DNA from: Entoloma clypeatum
Lineage: Eukaryota > Basidiomycota > Agaricomycetes > Agaricales > Entolomataceae
Assembly (NCBI GenBank): GCA_963565915.1
Contig: OY751496.1
Span: forward strand, 1,178,001-1,242,000
Reading direction: 5' to 3'
DNA: 64,000 nt
Both the position numbers and the translations under genes were made by a program. The notes under the pieces were generated by a model that did not search any database, was not told the DNA's origin, and saw only the letters and a list, made by a program, of their open reading frames with translations. Shown here piece by piece: positions 30,301 through 41,303 of this stretch; the first letter of the stretch is position 1; each line of letters opens with the position of its first letter.

Positions 30301-30924
30301 ATTACACTCCATCCGGAACGTGATCTAGCATCCGATAAAGCTCGACAATACATTGTCGACTTAGATGAATTACATCAAGAACTAAAGACTGCTGTCGCAG
30401 AGGCACAACAACGTTATCAATGCCCTGCGGACGTCCGACGTTCTCCGCCTCCCCCGCTCCGCGTCGGACAAGAAGTCTTTGTTAAAGCTAAGTTCTTCCG
30501 CACCACACAACCCACCCAAAAGTTATCCGACAAATATGCTGGCCCATTTGAAATCATAGCCCAACCCGGCACGCAGTCCTTTACACTACGTCTACCCGAC
30601 ACTATGCGTGCTATACACCCCGTCTTCCACATATCCATGCTCGAACCAGCAACTCCTAACGAGATTCCAAATCGGATACAATCTCCTCTGCCTCCGCTCG
30701 AGATGGACAGAGAAACCGAATACGAAATTGTGGAAATCGTCGACTCAAAGATTGATAAAAGACGACGCTGCAAACTCCTTTACCTCGTCTGCTGGTTAGG
30801 TTATGAAGACACCAGTGAAGAGTTTTCTTGGTTACCCGCATCCGAGCTTGAACATGCAGCGGATACGGTAGCGGACTTCCACTCCGCTCAACCAACTAAG
30901 CCAGGCCCCTTATCGCGCTTGTAA
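27264..30924 (+). pseudogene. gypsy-2 pol, inactivated
   Basis: Same domains as gypsy-1 pol. Lesions: TGA at 28331-28333 where gypsy-1 has CGG (Arg of DLRHAYH); a one-base deletion near 28395 in the RTRYGSFEW region; TGA at 28777-28779 where gypsy-1 has CGA (FYRRF); and the RT motif reads YLDN instead of YLDD (28510-28521), which removes a catalytic aspartate. Integrase (SDRGPEFV, TERTNQTLEQY) and chromodomain (LYLVCWLGYED) stay open to the TAA at 30924. Confidence 0.92.
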
Positions 30925-30968
30925 CAAAAAGAAAAGAAAATCTATTAAAATTTTATACTAACAAAAAA

Positions 30969-31999
30969 CTACTTTCGCTGTTTTTTGTTAGATACCCCCT
31001 CCGTCTCCTCATTCCACTCCGATCCGGATTCCTCTTCCGCTTCCTCCATCCGCTTCCGCTTCTTCGTTTCTTCTTCTTTTTCTTCTTCGTCTTCTACCTC
31101 CTTTGCCAACTCCTCCAATACCCTATCATACTCCTCCGCATCCTCGTCCTCGTCAGATCCCTCCTCCGAAGCCTCCAAATCCTCCCTCCACGTGATAACC
31201 GTCAAAAGCTCCTTGATCTCCCGCAGTTCCTTCAACTCCACCTTTATCAGCCGCATCTCCCTTATCATGCTCCTAAGCCCTCTCACCACCTCCGTGCCTA
31301 TGACCACCTCCGGCGGACCAAACCCCTCCGGCATGAACTCCGGCTCCTCCGACACTGCGGCTATCCGCGATCCCTCCGCGGTCCCCTCTCCCTTGGATGA
31401 TCCCGCCTTCGCGTTCTTCGTCGCACCACCTGCCACCTTAGCCTTTCCAACCCTCACTGCCTTGGTCATCCTCCGCTTCACCTCCGACTCCGCTTCCGCT
31501 CCCGTTCTGCAGCTTCGTTTTAAACGCTGGCACCGCCAGCACGACGAAGCATTGTCATTCCTAAAGAACAAGTTAATAACGAAGCATATAAAGAAATAGG
31601 AAAAACTCACTCCGATGGCCAAAAACACAAGTCCCCCGCTTTCAAGCAGGAGGTGCAATCCTCCTTCCCCTGCTCGTAACTCGCAGGCATATTCTTGAAA
31701 ACCCCCTGCAGCCGGACCTTCTTCACCTCCGCACTCGCCGCATCCGCATCCGCATCCGCATCCGCATCCGCATCCGCATCCGCACCCACACCCGCAACCG
31801 GTTCCTTCGCCTTCGCCTTCTCTGCCTTCCTCTCTGCTCGTCTCCACTCTTTCGCCGCCCTCTTCGCCTCCGCGCGCTCTGCATCTTCCTTCACACACTC
31901 CTCTGCCTCCTGCAGTTTCCTCTCCAACTCTTCGGTGACCTTCTTCTGGCGCTCCCTTTCAGCACGAAGAGCGGCGAGGGGTGAGTTTTCAGCGGACAT
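30969..31999 (-). CDS. Antisense Zn2Cys6/coiled-coil gene of gypsy-2
   Basis: Two exons, 31999-31611 and 31560-30969, with a 50-nt intron (donor GTGAGTTTT, acceptor TTCTTTAG), give 326 codons. Residues 10-75 form a Glu/Lys/Arg coiled coil; an Ala-Asp repeat (about residues 74-91) is coded by a GCATCC hexanucleotide repeat. The cysteine cluster is C-x2-C-x6-C-x11-C-x2-C-x6-C (CTSCLKAGDLC and CWRCQRLKRSC), with the intron again between cysteines 3 and 4 and in the same phase as gypsy-1. Then EMRLIKVELKELREIKELL, an acidic region and the tail SNKKQRK. The frame is open although pol of the same element is dead. Confidence 0.78.
31738..31784. repeat. GCATCC hexanucleotide repeat
   Basis: About seven tandem GCATCC units on the plus strand; on the minus strand they code the Ala-Asp run of the antisense protein. 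Confidence 0.85.
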
Positions 32000-32116
32000 A
32001 ACGGATAGGCGTCAGGATAGATGTTGTGGTTGGGTGACAAGAGAGAAAGATCACGCATAAAGCTTTTCAACCAACGGTCATGTGGATTACCTCATCTGGG
32101 CCTCAGGGTTCGGCCC

Positions 32117-32130
32117 TAAGAGGGAAATAC
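32117..32130 (+). other. gypsy-2 polypurine tract
   Basis: CTAAGAGGGAAATAC abuts the 3' LTR at 32131. Confidence 0.7.
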
Positions 32131-32674
32131 TGTCATAACCATACGATTCACATCCGACTTATCCGACGACTCCGACATTTCATCCGCTCCGACATCCGCT
32201 CCGACAAACATTCTATTTATATTGAATATACTTCTACTACGTAACATCCCAACCATACTTACAAGTAGACATATGTTGTTCACTTTTCATTTGCTACTCT
32301 CCGTACTCCGAATGTTCCGATGGTCAACTCCGATATCTGCACATCACTTATAGTAATGCTGATCATTCTAGTCTACTATAAATAGTGTACAAACCTGTTG
32401 TAGAACCTCAGTTCAAATATCATATGTTATACCTCATTCGCATCCGTCTCTACTTGCCTTTGAGCATTCTCTCCGTCACCTCCGCTCATCCGCTCATCCG
32501 CTCATCCGACATCCGCCAATCCGAAATCGAGGACCACATCAAAGAGTGGGGTGCAACGCACAAGTTGAAGCCAGGTCCTTTCTGCCAACGTCGCACTTAC
32601 CGCATTCCGCTCCTCCGCTACTCCGCTCCGACTCGTCCGACGTTTTCCGACGTTGAGAAACACGCTACGTGACA
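32131..32674 (+). repeat. gypsy-2 3' LTR
   Basis: 544 bp, matches the 5' LTR except three CpG sites; followed by AATGG. Confidence 0.95.
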
Positions 32675-33020
32675 AATGGATTCTTTTCAAAAATTGTAGA
32701 ATTCCTCTGATTCCTCAGGATTTCTATCAGAATCTTTGAATTCTCAGAGGATTCTGACAGAAACCTAAATTCCGATGGAAATCCTGGCAGAATTTCAGAT
32801 TCCTTTCAGAATCCTATTGGAATTTAAAATTCTGTCAGGATTCCACTGGAGGATGTGGGGGACTGTAAAGTACTGACATGTGCTGGGCATGAGTCAATGG
32901 CATTGGGCACGCAAGGGGGCCGTTGTGTGTCAGTTGACGCTGTTGTGCATGAGGGGCGGCTATTGGGGGGGGAAAGTGGCTGGGTGGAGTGAAGATGGGG
33001 GATAAAAAAAGTGTGGGAAG
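32675..33020. repeat. GGATTCC-rich block and TTGGGCA minisatellite fragment
   Basis: 32675-32855 is rich in GGATTC, GAATCC and CAGAATC, like 13398-13625. 32880-32960 carries CTGGGCATGAG, TTGGGCACGC and similar units of the minisatellite seen at 15.6 and 46.4-47.2 kb. No gene. Confidence 0.5.
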
Positions 33021-33083
33021 GTTTCACTGGCTGTCGACTTATGTATGGTTCGACTCTCAGCATCAATGCTGAGCGACGTGCAT

Positions 33084-33430
33084 TGTTGAAACGTTGAACG
33101 AATTCCACTCCTATAGATATTTCATCTATAGCACCATGTGCCCAATCCTATGACATACAAATAATGTACAAATAAGTAGACTAGTATATAAGACTGTCCT
33201 GTGCAATATAATGCTCTTACCGAGTAACCCCCACCTTGCAAACACCTCACAAGATTAGTAGTAAGGTTCTCTCTCTATTGTAGATACACAATCCATAGCA
33301 CATAGCATAGAGTACTACTGGACTGCACGACGACCCATCCACTGTGATCACCTCCAGTGTTGATGAGATCATATGCTGTTCCAACAGAAACTTGCATCAT
33401 TGAGTCCCAATCCGTGGCATTGTAAGTGCT
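33084..33430 (+). other. Possible copia LTR remnant
   Basis: Starts TGTTGAAACGTTGAACG and has TATATAAGAC near 33184, like the solo LTR at 56.9 kb (TGTTGAAAC, TATATAAGAC). A GTAAGT donor-like site follows near 33421. No clean 3' end or target duplication found. Confidence 0.3.
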
Positions 33431-34628
33431 AAAATTAGTTTGTAACTTATGTAGAGATACTTAAAAGCTAATAGTAAGCATATAACCAGTTAGATACATG
33501 AGCTATGTAGGTAGAGAGTCTGTACTCCAAAATGATGCATTGAAACACACTGTAAATTGTGATAAACAGTGCATCATGGGTTCCCTCAAGCACAAAAACC
33601 AGTATTTCTTTACTTCCTCCTTTCCACAACCACTTGAAACTACATGTAATATATATATGCTATTGAATGATTGTATGTGAACCTATTGAGATACTTTAAA
33701 TAAAATGAAAGGACCTCATAAGGTCAATATGAGTAAAATAAGTCAAAATTTTGTCCAAAATTTGTATTTCAGCCTTGGATTCTCTTCATCCAGGGGACCT
33801 CCCAGCACCTTCATTTTTCAAATTTGGTTCATTCATTAAGAAGATATAACACTAACACTTTTTCTGAAATCTGCACATTTGGTTATTTCTATCTTATCTG
33901 GACTTCTAAAAATTATTCAAGGTGTTTCAGAAGATGAATACATATCCAATACATAGTTCTATTACTTCAAACTATTATTAGACCATAAGGAAGGGGCTGC
34001 ACATGCCCGCATGATGCATTTTGCACATTGTTTACTATTGTTTGGTTATCAACATCGCATGTCTATAACTCACATTCCTTGGCCCAATTTGATGAAATAA
34101 GTACATATTTGATGGTATAGAATGCCATCCTATCTAATCAATATAGTAGAAGACTTTACTTGTTCCTGTGTAGACATAATAACCAGATGTGCGATGTTTT
34201 TTGGACATTTGTTTACATGTATTTGGCATGTTTGATGCGCATGTTCCACGCATCATCCAATGTTGAAACAATGCATCCACCTATTGCTGACCTTGCAATG
34301 AGGGGCACAGGTGGTGAAAAGGCCAGAATATATTTATAGATTATACATATAACCTGTCTACTTGCAATTGAGGCAGGAGGGAGTGCACACGCACACCTTT
34401 TATTTTATTTTATTTTTTCTTTCTTGTTATAACCTCAATTTATATTCCAGCGCCCGATCGCAGTCCGGTCTTGTACACTAAGTTACAAATTTAACGAGAA
34501 CTACATACAGAGAGTATTGGAGAGTAATGCCCTGTGGTCACGGCACATGTGCGGAGAGAAATGAATATAAGTAACCAAGAGTGGGGTCTGCCCATGGATC
34601 AAGTCCACAAGAACAGACCCCGTATATA
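33431..34628. other. AT-rich, no gene recognised
   Basis: No coding frame of interest, no RNA gene and no repeat family recognised. Confidence 0.45.
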
Positions 34629-36166
34629 CAGTGCCTCACAAAACTGATTCAATGTTTGTTGCTTTTTGAATACCTTCAAGATAACTCTGCAGAGAATACC
34701 AATTGGATTAAACCTTTGGTATATAATTGAAAGCCCTACTTCAGGGCTTTCAGAATATAAAGGAATCATATGATTTAGATCAGAATCCATGGAGATATGA
34801 TTAAATTAAATCAGCAACTCATTGAATCAGTTTTGTGAGTACCTATGGCAATTATCAGAATCAAATGCTTCACTGGTTGTATGGTAACCAGTTGTCATGA
34901 CTTACTGATGGAACTTGAATAGAACCCTGATGGGTTGTCAAGGAAAGTTGTATAAGAAGAATCCAACCTCAACAGCCTTCATAATTAATCATGCGCCCTA
35001 TCTCCTCTTCCCACAAGGAAAACATTCTTTCTCTGGCCTCCAATGGTCACTCCACTCGTCATATTGCCTCTAACCTGGGTGTCAGCCAACCAACTGTCTC
35101 CAGAGTGCTTCAGAATCTTCTTTCTCATCGCAATCTCTCTTCTGGTGGTCGTCCATCCAAGCTTTCTCCCACCAACACACGAAACATACTTTCACAAATC
35201 ACCTCAGGGAGAGCCTCCAATGCTGTGCAGGCTACCAAACATATCAACACTGTCATCTCCAATCCTGTCTCCCCAGAAACTGTGAGAAGGGTTCTCAGAA
35301 AACATGAATTCAAGGCTGTAACAAAGAAGAAAAGACCTTTCTTAAAGGCCATACATCGGAAGAGGCGGTTGGCATTTGCAATGAAGCACAGGGAATGGAC
35401 AGTGGAGGACTGGAAGAGGGTCATTTGGTCAGATGAGACCAAAATCAACAGGTTTGGGGGAGGAAATATTATGGTTTGAGGTTGTATGGGTTGGGAAGGT
35501 GTGGGGAGACTTGCAGAGGTTGAGGGGAGGATGGATGCTGATCAGTATGTGTCCATTTTGGAGGACAATTTGCTGCCCAGCATGGAGGAGAGTGGAATCT
35601 CTGAAGAGGAGATCATTTTTCAGCAGGACAATGACCCCAAGCACACCTCCAAGAAGGCCAAAAAATGGATGGACAGCAAGAATATTGCTCTGCTGGATTG
35701 GCCTGCACAGTCCCCAGACCTCAATCCTATTGAACACCTCTGGGTTCATATTAAAAGGAAGTTGAATGAATATCCAACACCACCCAAGGGAGTCTGGGAG
35801 ATTTGAGACAGAGCAGCAGAGGTGTGGAATAATATAGAGCCAGAAGTGTGTCAAAACCTGATAGAAAGTATGCCAAGAAGGGTAGAGGCAGTAATCAAAG
35901 CTAAGGGGGGTAATACCAAGTACTAAAGTATAAAATACTGTATTTATTGTACATACTCACAAAACTGATTCAATGAGTCCCTGGAGTAATTTGATCATAT
36001 ATTGATCATTTCTTATGGGAATTACATAATTATTGCAGATTCCAAGAGTCCTGAAGCAGGGCTTTTAACCAAGTATCAATACCTTCTTTTGATTGGCATT
36101 ATTTGCAAAGTTATTTTGAAGGTATTCACAAAGTAGCAAACATTGAATCAGTTTTGTGAGGCACTG
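34629..36166 (+). mobile_element. Tc1-like transposon (Tc1-2)
   Basis: CAGTGCCTCACAAAACTGAT ... inverse, 1538 bp, between TA and TA (34627-34628 and 36167-36168). The TIRs are about 210 bp and imperfect, and each carries an inner inverted copy of the tip (CATTGAATCAGTTTTGTGAG at about 34817-34836). The transposase lies on the plus strand. Confidence 0.9.
34991..35926 (+). pseudogene. Tc1-like transposase, inactivated
   Basis: ATG 34991: KENILSLASNGHSTRHIASNL, PTVSRVLQNLL, TVEDWKRVIWSDETKINRFG, then GGGNIMV-stop-GCMGW, QQDNDPKHTSKKAKKW, LDWPAQSPDLNPIEHLW, ending GGNTKY. Compared with Tc1-1, about 30 residues are deleted after NRFG (SDGKQWVW part), Trp of NIMVWGC is TGA (near 35478), and a TGA sits near 35804. 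Unlike Tc1-1 it keeps the C-terminal NPIEHLW block, so the two copies are damaged in different places. Confidence 0.88.
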
Positions 36167-36236
36167 TAAACTACATATGCCCATAGGCAGAGACCGTGAA
36201 GGAAAGAAAACATAACACTGAAGCTCACCCGATAAG

Positions 36237-36743
36237 TTAGAATGGGGGAAAGGTGAATAACGCGGGATGGTTTGCGAGCATCCCCAGGAAATTGCCGATG
36301 TTGTACCTTTTGTTGGAGGCGTCGTCTCTATCAAAGAGAGGACATTTGTGGAGGAGGTGGTCGACCGTCTCAAGAGTGTCATCATCGCAGGCGCATGTAA
36401 ATGGGCCCGGATGTTTGAAGCGTTGTCTGTAGACACTGATGGCGGCATGGCCCAGGGTGGCGCGGGTGAGGTGAGCAAACAGCGCATTGTTGTTGCCCGC
36501 CCAGGAATTGAGCCAAGGACCACCCTTGACGTGGTCCGGTTGAAATACTTTCTCCTTTTCTCCGGTGTGGAGAGGAAGGAAGGAACAGCCTCAGAAGTCG
36601 GGGGTGGAATGAAGTTTGCGCCATCCATTGACAGCACTGGTGGTGGTGGCGGTATGGGCAAAGTTGGGCAACAGAGGAGACAAGGCTGTTCCTTGGGTTG
36701 ACTTGAAGTGACGTGAGGGGTCGGGGAAGGCAGAGCCCCCTTC
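36237..36743 (-). pseudogene. Tail of a non-LTR-type RT/RNase H protein
   Basis: A minus-strand frame reads HVKGGPWLNSWAGNNNALF, AHLTRATLGHA, ISVYRQRF, then CACDDD..ETVDHLLHKCPL, a C-x-C..H-x4-C finger found at the end of fungal LINE-like reverse transcriptase/RNase H proteins. It ends in TAA near 36238. An in-frame TGA lies upstream near 36600. The fragment is cut off at 36743 by the B1 LTR. Confidence 0.55.
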
Positions 36744-37102
36744 GGTTATGCGTAACAAACCGTTCCAAGGTTCGGGCAGAGTATGGAAAGGCGAAGAGCA
36801 ATGTGATTGCTAAATCTAAGGAATGTAGCTATGGTACATGAGGTTTATATAGTGCTGACTATGAGCGGTAGCGAATGAGTCAGTAACTGCGGAAGGCAGT
36901 GCGCATGAGTAAGGCGACTGCGGAAGGCTATGCACTAATGAGTAAGCTGACTGCGGAATGAGTCAGACAGCTGCGGAAAGCGAGTCAGCGCGGGAGCGAA
37001 GTATACTAAAGGAAATAAAGTATAATACGATATGTGTAAGCGGGGCCGATGAGTAAGAGTAAAAAGGTAAGCGTATATGTCCGTAGTCGTTAGTCCGTAA
37101 CA
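36744..37102 (-). repeat. B1 3' LTR
   Basis: About 359 bp; the conserved R/U5 part (TTAGATTTAGCAATCAC, CGCCTTTCCA) joins a U3 unlike that of the B1 5' LTR but nearly identical to B4 (62700-63068). The terminal base at 36744 is G instead of T. A polypurine tract (minus strand GAGGAGGGGAACA, 37115-37103) borders it. Confidence 0.8.
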
Positions 37103-37139
37103 TGTTCCCCTCCTCAAGGTCTGTGTCCTCACAGACTAC

Positions 37140-37508
37140 CTACTCCCATCCATCGTTGCCATTTGGATCGGCCCAGGCAGGGTCAACTCGGTTACCCCAA
37201 TCCTTTATCAGTTCATCGTTTACCGCCGTGGCAAACTCTAAACCTCGAACGGCGAGGCGAAGGCATCGATTCTCGACAGCAAGGGTGTTGGTATAGTTTT
37301 TGAGGATGAGCTTCTCCTCAGCGGTGGGGGCGGTTGGTAAATCGGAGAGGGTATGAAGGCGGATATGCATCTGCCGGTGGAGGATGTCGGCGACGGAGGT
37401 TTCGAGTGCATGGATCTGGTCGCGCATGGAGAGCGCTTCGCCGATGAGGGTGGTGATGGTGGGGTTGATGTCGGAAGCATCGGTGGAGGCGGCGGTGATG
37501 TTGGACAT
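37140..37508 (-). CDS. Family B extra ORF downstream of pol (B1 copy)
   Basis: 122 codons from ATG 37508, chosen because the B3 copy starts at the same place. Product begins MSNITAASTDASDINPTI, then GEALSMRDQIHALETSVADIL, RQMHIRLHTLSDLPTAPTAEEKLIL and a C-terminus with WADPNGNDGWE. Probably alpha-helical with a short coiled coil; no known domain recognised. Copies occur in B2, B3 and B4. Position between pol and LTR is where env or accessory genes sit, but no signal peptide or membrane segment is seen. Confidence 0.65.
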   Translation of the reverse strand: MSNITAASTDASDINPTITTLIGEALSMRDQIHALETSVADILHRQMHIRLHTLSDLPTAPTAEEKLILKNYTNTLAVENRCLRLAVRGLEFATAVNDELIKDWGNRVDPAWADPNGNDGWE

Positions 37509-37625
37509 GGCAGAAATGATGTTTGAAAGGTATAAGAAGAACGGCATGTTGGGCGAGAAGAGTTGGAGCGGGGAACTTGATGTGACAGAAGTCGATGTGG
37601 AAAATGGTTCTCAAAGTTTGTTCTT

Positions 37626-40600
37626 TTATCGTGGACGCGATGGATTTTGCCGATGGAAATCTCGGATCAAATTTTGAGCGTTCTGGACATTAGTCTGAGG
37701 TTCCCACGTGTTCTCTTCTGGGCCATACCCTTCCCATTGGACAAGGTACTGGATCTTTCCACGGAATTTCCGAGAGTCTAGGATCGTGGAGACATGGTAT
37801 TCTTCTCGTCCTTCGACGATGATCGGATCAGGGGCTGGCTTCTTTTTCTGAATGGCATACTTCGGGGTTTCGTATGGTGATAACAGGGTCTCGTTGAACA
37901 CAGGGTGGATCATCTTCCAGGTTTTGGGAAGATCAAGACGGTATGCGCTAGTTCCTTTCTTCTCTAGGACTTTGAACGGTCCGTGTCGGAGGGCGTCAAG
38001 TTTCTTTGAGGGACGATCAGTCCTGATGTTAGTCCCTTCCAGCCACACCTTGTCTCCGATGCGGTAATTCCGAGACGGGCTTCGTCGTGTGTCAACTGTC
38101 TTCTTCATCTGATCCTGGGCCTGTTTCAGTGCTGCGTTGGCTTCTTCTCGTGCCTGTTTGAGTTTTTTCAAGAAGTCGTTTGCCGCTGGATTGGTGTCTT
38201 CCAACACAAGTTCTCCCTTCCAAGGATGCAGACCGTAGTTGAGATAGAATGGTGTGTACTTTGTCGCTTGATGTTCTTTGTCATTGTACTGGAATTCTGC
38301 GATTGCGATCCATTCCGCCCAATCATCTTGTAGATGGTTGACAAAGTTTCGTAAGAACACCTCAGTTTCCTGATGTGATCGTTCGGCTTGTCCATCAGTT
38401 TGTGGATGGTACGCAGTGGACAGGTTTCTCTTGATTCCCAACATGCGGCAAAGTATCTCCATGAACTTCATGGCGAACTGTGGTCCTCTGTCGCTAATGA
38501 TCTTCTTAGGGATCCCATGAAGCTTCCATATCTGGTCCTGATAGATCTTGGCTAATCCTTCAGCCGATAGTTCCACAGTTGTCGGGATGAGATGAAGCAT
38601 CTTTGAATGTCTGTCTGTGATGACCAGAATTGCGTTCTTCCCATCAGATTCTGGTATCGGTCCCACGACGTCAATCCCTATGTCTTCCCATGGTTGACTT
38701 GGCGCGGTGTTAGGGTGTAGAGGGGCGTGTCTCCTTTGGCGGCTGATCTTGTTACGTTGACAGGTGTCACACCCTTTCACATACTTCTTTACGTCATGTA
38801 GGATGGTGGGCCACCAGTAGGTGCGAGTGAGGAGTTCATGTGTTCGATATTGTCCTGGATGTCCTGCCACTGGTGCAACGTGCGCTTCAAACATCAGTTC
38901 TTGGCGCAATTGTGGGTCTGGTGGAACATAGACTCGTTCTCCTGCGTAGGTGATGCCATTTTCCTGCTGGTACCAGTGAGGATTCTTCTTCAGACCCTGG
39001 GCTACTTCTGTCTCCATGCGATTCGAGGCCTTGATGCGTGTGATCCATGGGTTTTCGATGGTTGTGATGTTTCCGATTTTGATGGAATCAGATGTTTCAC
39101 CCCCTTCAAAGAATTGTTCCTCCGTGAACATCTCCATTTGTATCACATCTTCTGATTCCAATCGTTTCAAGAATAGCCCCTCCTTGAGCATTTGGTCGCT
39201 GTCCTGCAGCTCGAGTTCCGTCTCATACCAGGGTAAACGTGACAGGATGTCTGCTTTCGCATTTGTCTTCCCAGGTACATGTCGCAGTTCGAAGTCATAG
39301 TCTTGTAACTTCATCTTCCAGCGCCTCTGTCATTGGTTTAGGTCCTGAGGACGCTGGAAATACTCCAGGTTTTTGTGATCGGTTAAGATCTCGAAATGTT
39401 CCTTGGCTTCAAGTAGATAATGTCGCCAGTCCTTCAGTGCTTCCATGACTGCCAAGAGTTCCTTGTCATATATCTCGTAATTCTGTTCGGCCGCGGACAT
39501 GGTCCGCGACAAGAACACGATAGGATGCCACTTGTCGTCTTGTTTCTGTGAAAGTACCGCTCCAATCGCATAACCCAATGCATCGGTTTCGACCCTGAAC
39601 TGTCCATCCGGTTTGGGCAATGCCAAGACTGGTGCCGTCATGATTGCCCGTATGAGACCTTCAAATGCTTCTTGCGCCGCTGGTCCCCATGTGAATGCTG
39701 TATTTCCCGTAAGTGTTGTGAGTGGCTTTGCGATGTTTGAGTATCCTTCAATGAAGCGTCGATAAAAATTGGCAAATCCCAGGAACCTCTGGACTTCCTT
39801 TTTTGATGTGGGTACTCGCCAGTTCCAGATTGTGTCCACCTTTTTGGTTTCCATCTCAACACGTCCTTCTCCAACGACATATCCCAATATGGGGCATTTC
39901 GTTACTTCCCAAAGACACTTCTTCTCCTTTAGGAACAGGTCATTGTCTGACAGAATCTGCAAGATTTCTTCGGTGTTCCGGGCGAGTTCTTCCTTGGTTT
40001 TACCAATAACCACTATGTCATCCATGTAAATCACACAGATGCGCCGACGGATCTGATCCCTGAATAGGCTGGCCATCATCCGAGAGAACGTTCCCGGGGA
40101 GTTGCAGAGGCCGAAAAACATGACCAATGGTTCAAACAATCCTCGGCTGGTCAGGAAGGCGGCTTTCCATTCGTCACCCTTCTTAATCCGCACGTTATTG
40201 TATCCCCACATGATGTCCATTTTGTTGAAGTAGACTGCGTCCTTCAATACATCCAAGAGGTTGCTGATGCGTGGGAGTGGGAATTTGTCCTTAACCGTGA
40301 ATTTATTGACCGTGCGATAATCCTGTACCAATCGTTTGGAACCGTCTTTCTTGTTAATGAAGAAGCAGGGTGATGCATAAGCGGATTTGGATGGTCGGAT
40401 CTTTCCGGTTTCCAGGCCTTCATCGATGAATTCGTCCAGTTCTTCTTGCTCCTTTTGGGTCATAGGATATGTGTTTCCTCCTAGCTCCTTTGGTGCGTCC
40501 GGTGTAAGTTCGATGCCGTGGTCCCATTCTCTTTCCTTTGGGATCTTGTCAAAGTTTTCTTTTTCAAAGAGATGGGCAAAACATTCAACGTATGAGGGTC

Positions 40601-41303
40601 GTTTGGTTGTGGGAGGTGGTGTGGGAGTAACTGCTTCCAATATGGGGTCTCCGGGCTTCCATTTCTGATCCAATTTCTTGGGCGCGTCCTTGTCTCGTAC
40701 TTCCACCATGCGAACCCGATGTTTGCGACCATTAAGGTTAACCCTGAAATCCGAGTGTTTGGTTTGACATGTTGATGGGCACCGGTTGAATGTTACAGCG
40801 CCGGTCGTCCAATTGATTGTGGGGTTGTGGTGTACCAACCAGTCATGTCCCAAAAGCATGTCCGTTCTCCCAATGTCCAATACCATTGCTTCCATGGTTT
40901 CCTGGTGTGTTCCTAAGTCCAGCTTGACTTCAGCAAGTTTTTCTGCTTTCTGTTGTCGGTTCGGCGATCCATCCGCATTTAGGATTGATATGGGCTTTAT
41001 TCCCCGTGTGGGAAGGTCCTGTTCGCGTACTATTCTGGGATGGATACATGTGCGTTCACATCCGCTATCAACCTCGGGTCGAATGGCCTTTGGTCCTCGT
41101 GGTGTTTTGATCTGAGCTTGCAGCTTGATCTCTCGTCGTTTCGGAGGTTTATCTCCCTTGACAATCTTAGTTGACGCAACGGCTCGCTTTGCAGGGATAA
41201 CATAAGTTATATTGTCTGTAGCTGCACCAGGCAAGCGAGTTCGTTTAATGGATAAGGGTCGCGACTTAGCGTCGTTTAATCGGACCCTTCGGGAAAATCC
41301 TTC
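37626..41303 (-). pseudogene. B1 pol with chromodomain, one nonsense codon
   Basis: The frame opens at 41303, overlaps the end of gag in the -1 frame and has no ATG. Protease (DSGCERTCIHP, 41070), RT with YMDDIVVIGKT (about 40030), RNase H (ETDALGYAIGAV, DKELLAVMEAL), a TGA at about 39330 just after PQDLNQ, then LRHVPGKTNAKADILSRLP, integrase zinc part (HPGQYRTHELL ... CDTCQRNK), DDE core (IGIDVVGPIP, SDRGPQFAMKF, QAERSHQETE) and chromodomain (EYHVSTILDSRK, LVQWEGYGPEENTWEP), stop near 37626. B2 keeps CGA where B1 has TGA, so the lesion is a CpG transition. Confidence 0.9.

Larger units (their letters stand above)
25376..32674 (+). mobile_element. gypsy-2: full-length Ty3 chromovirus with damaged pol
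   Basis: 7299 bp with 544-bp LTRs and perfect target duplication AATGG (25371-25375 and 32675-32679). Same gene order as gypsy-1, including the antisense gene. The LTRs differ at three places seen by eye, all CpG in the 3' copy and TG or CA in the 5' copy. Two nonsense codons, one frameshift and a mutated RT active site make it non-autonomous. Confidence 0.95.

Noticed and set aside
31695..31800. Ala/Ser repeat protein on the plus strand
   Set aside because: Comes from reading the GCATCC repeat on the non-coding strand of the antisense gene.
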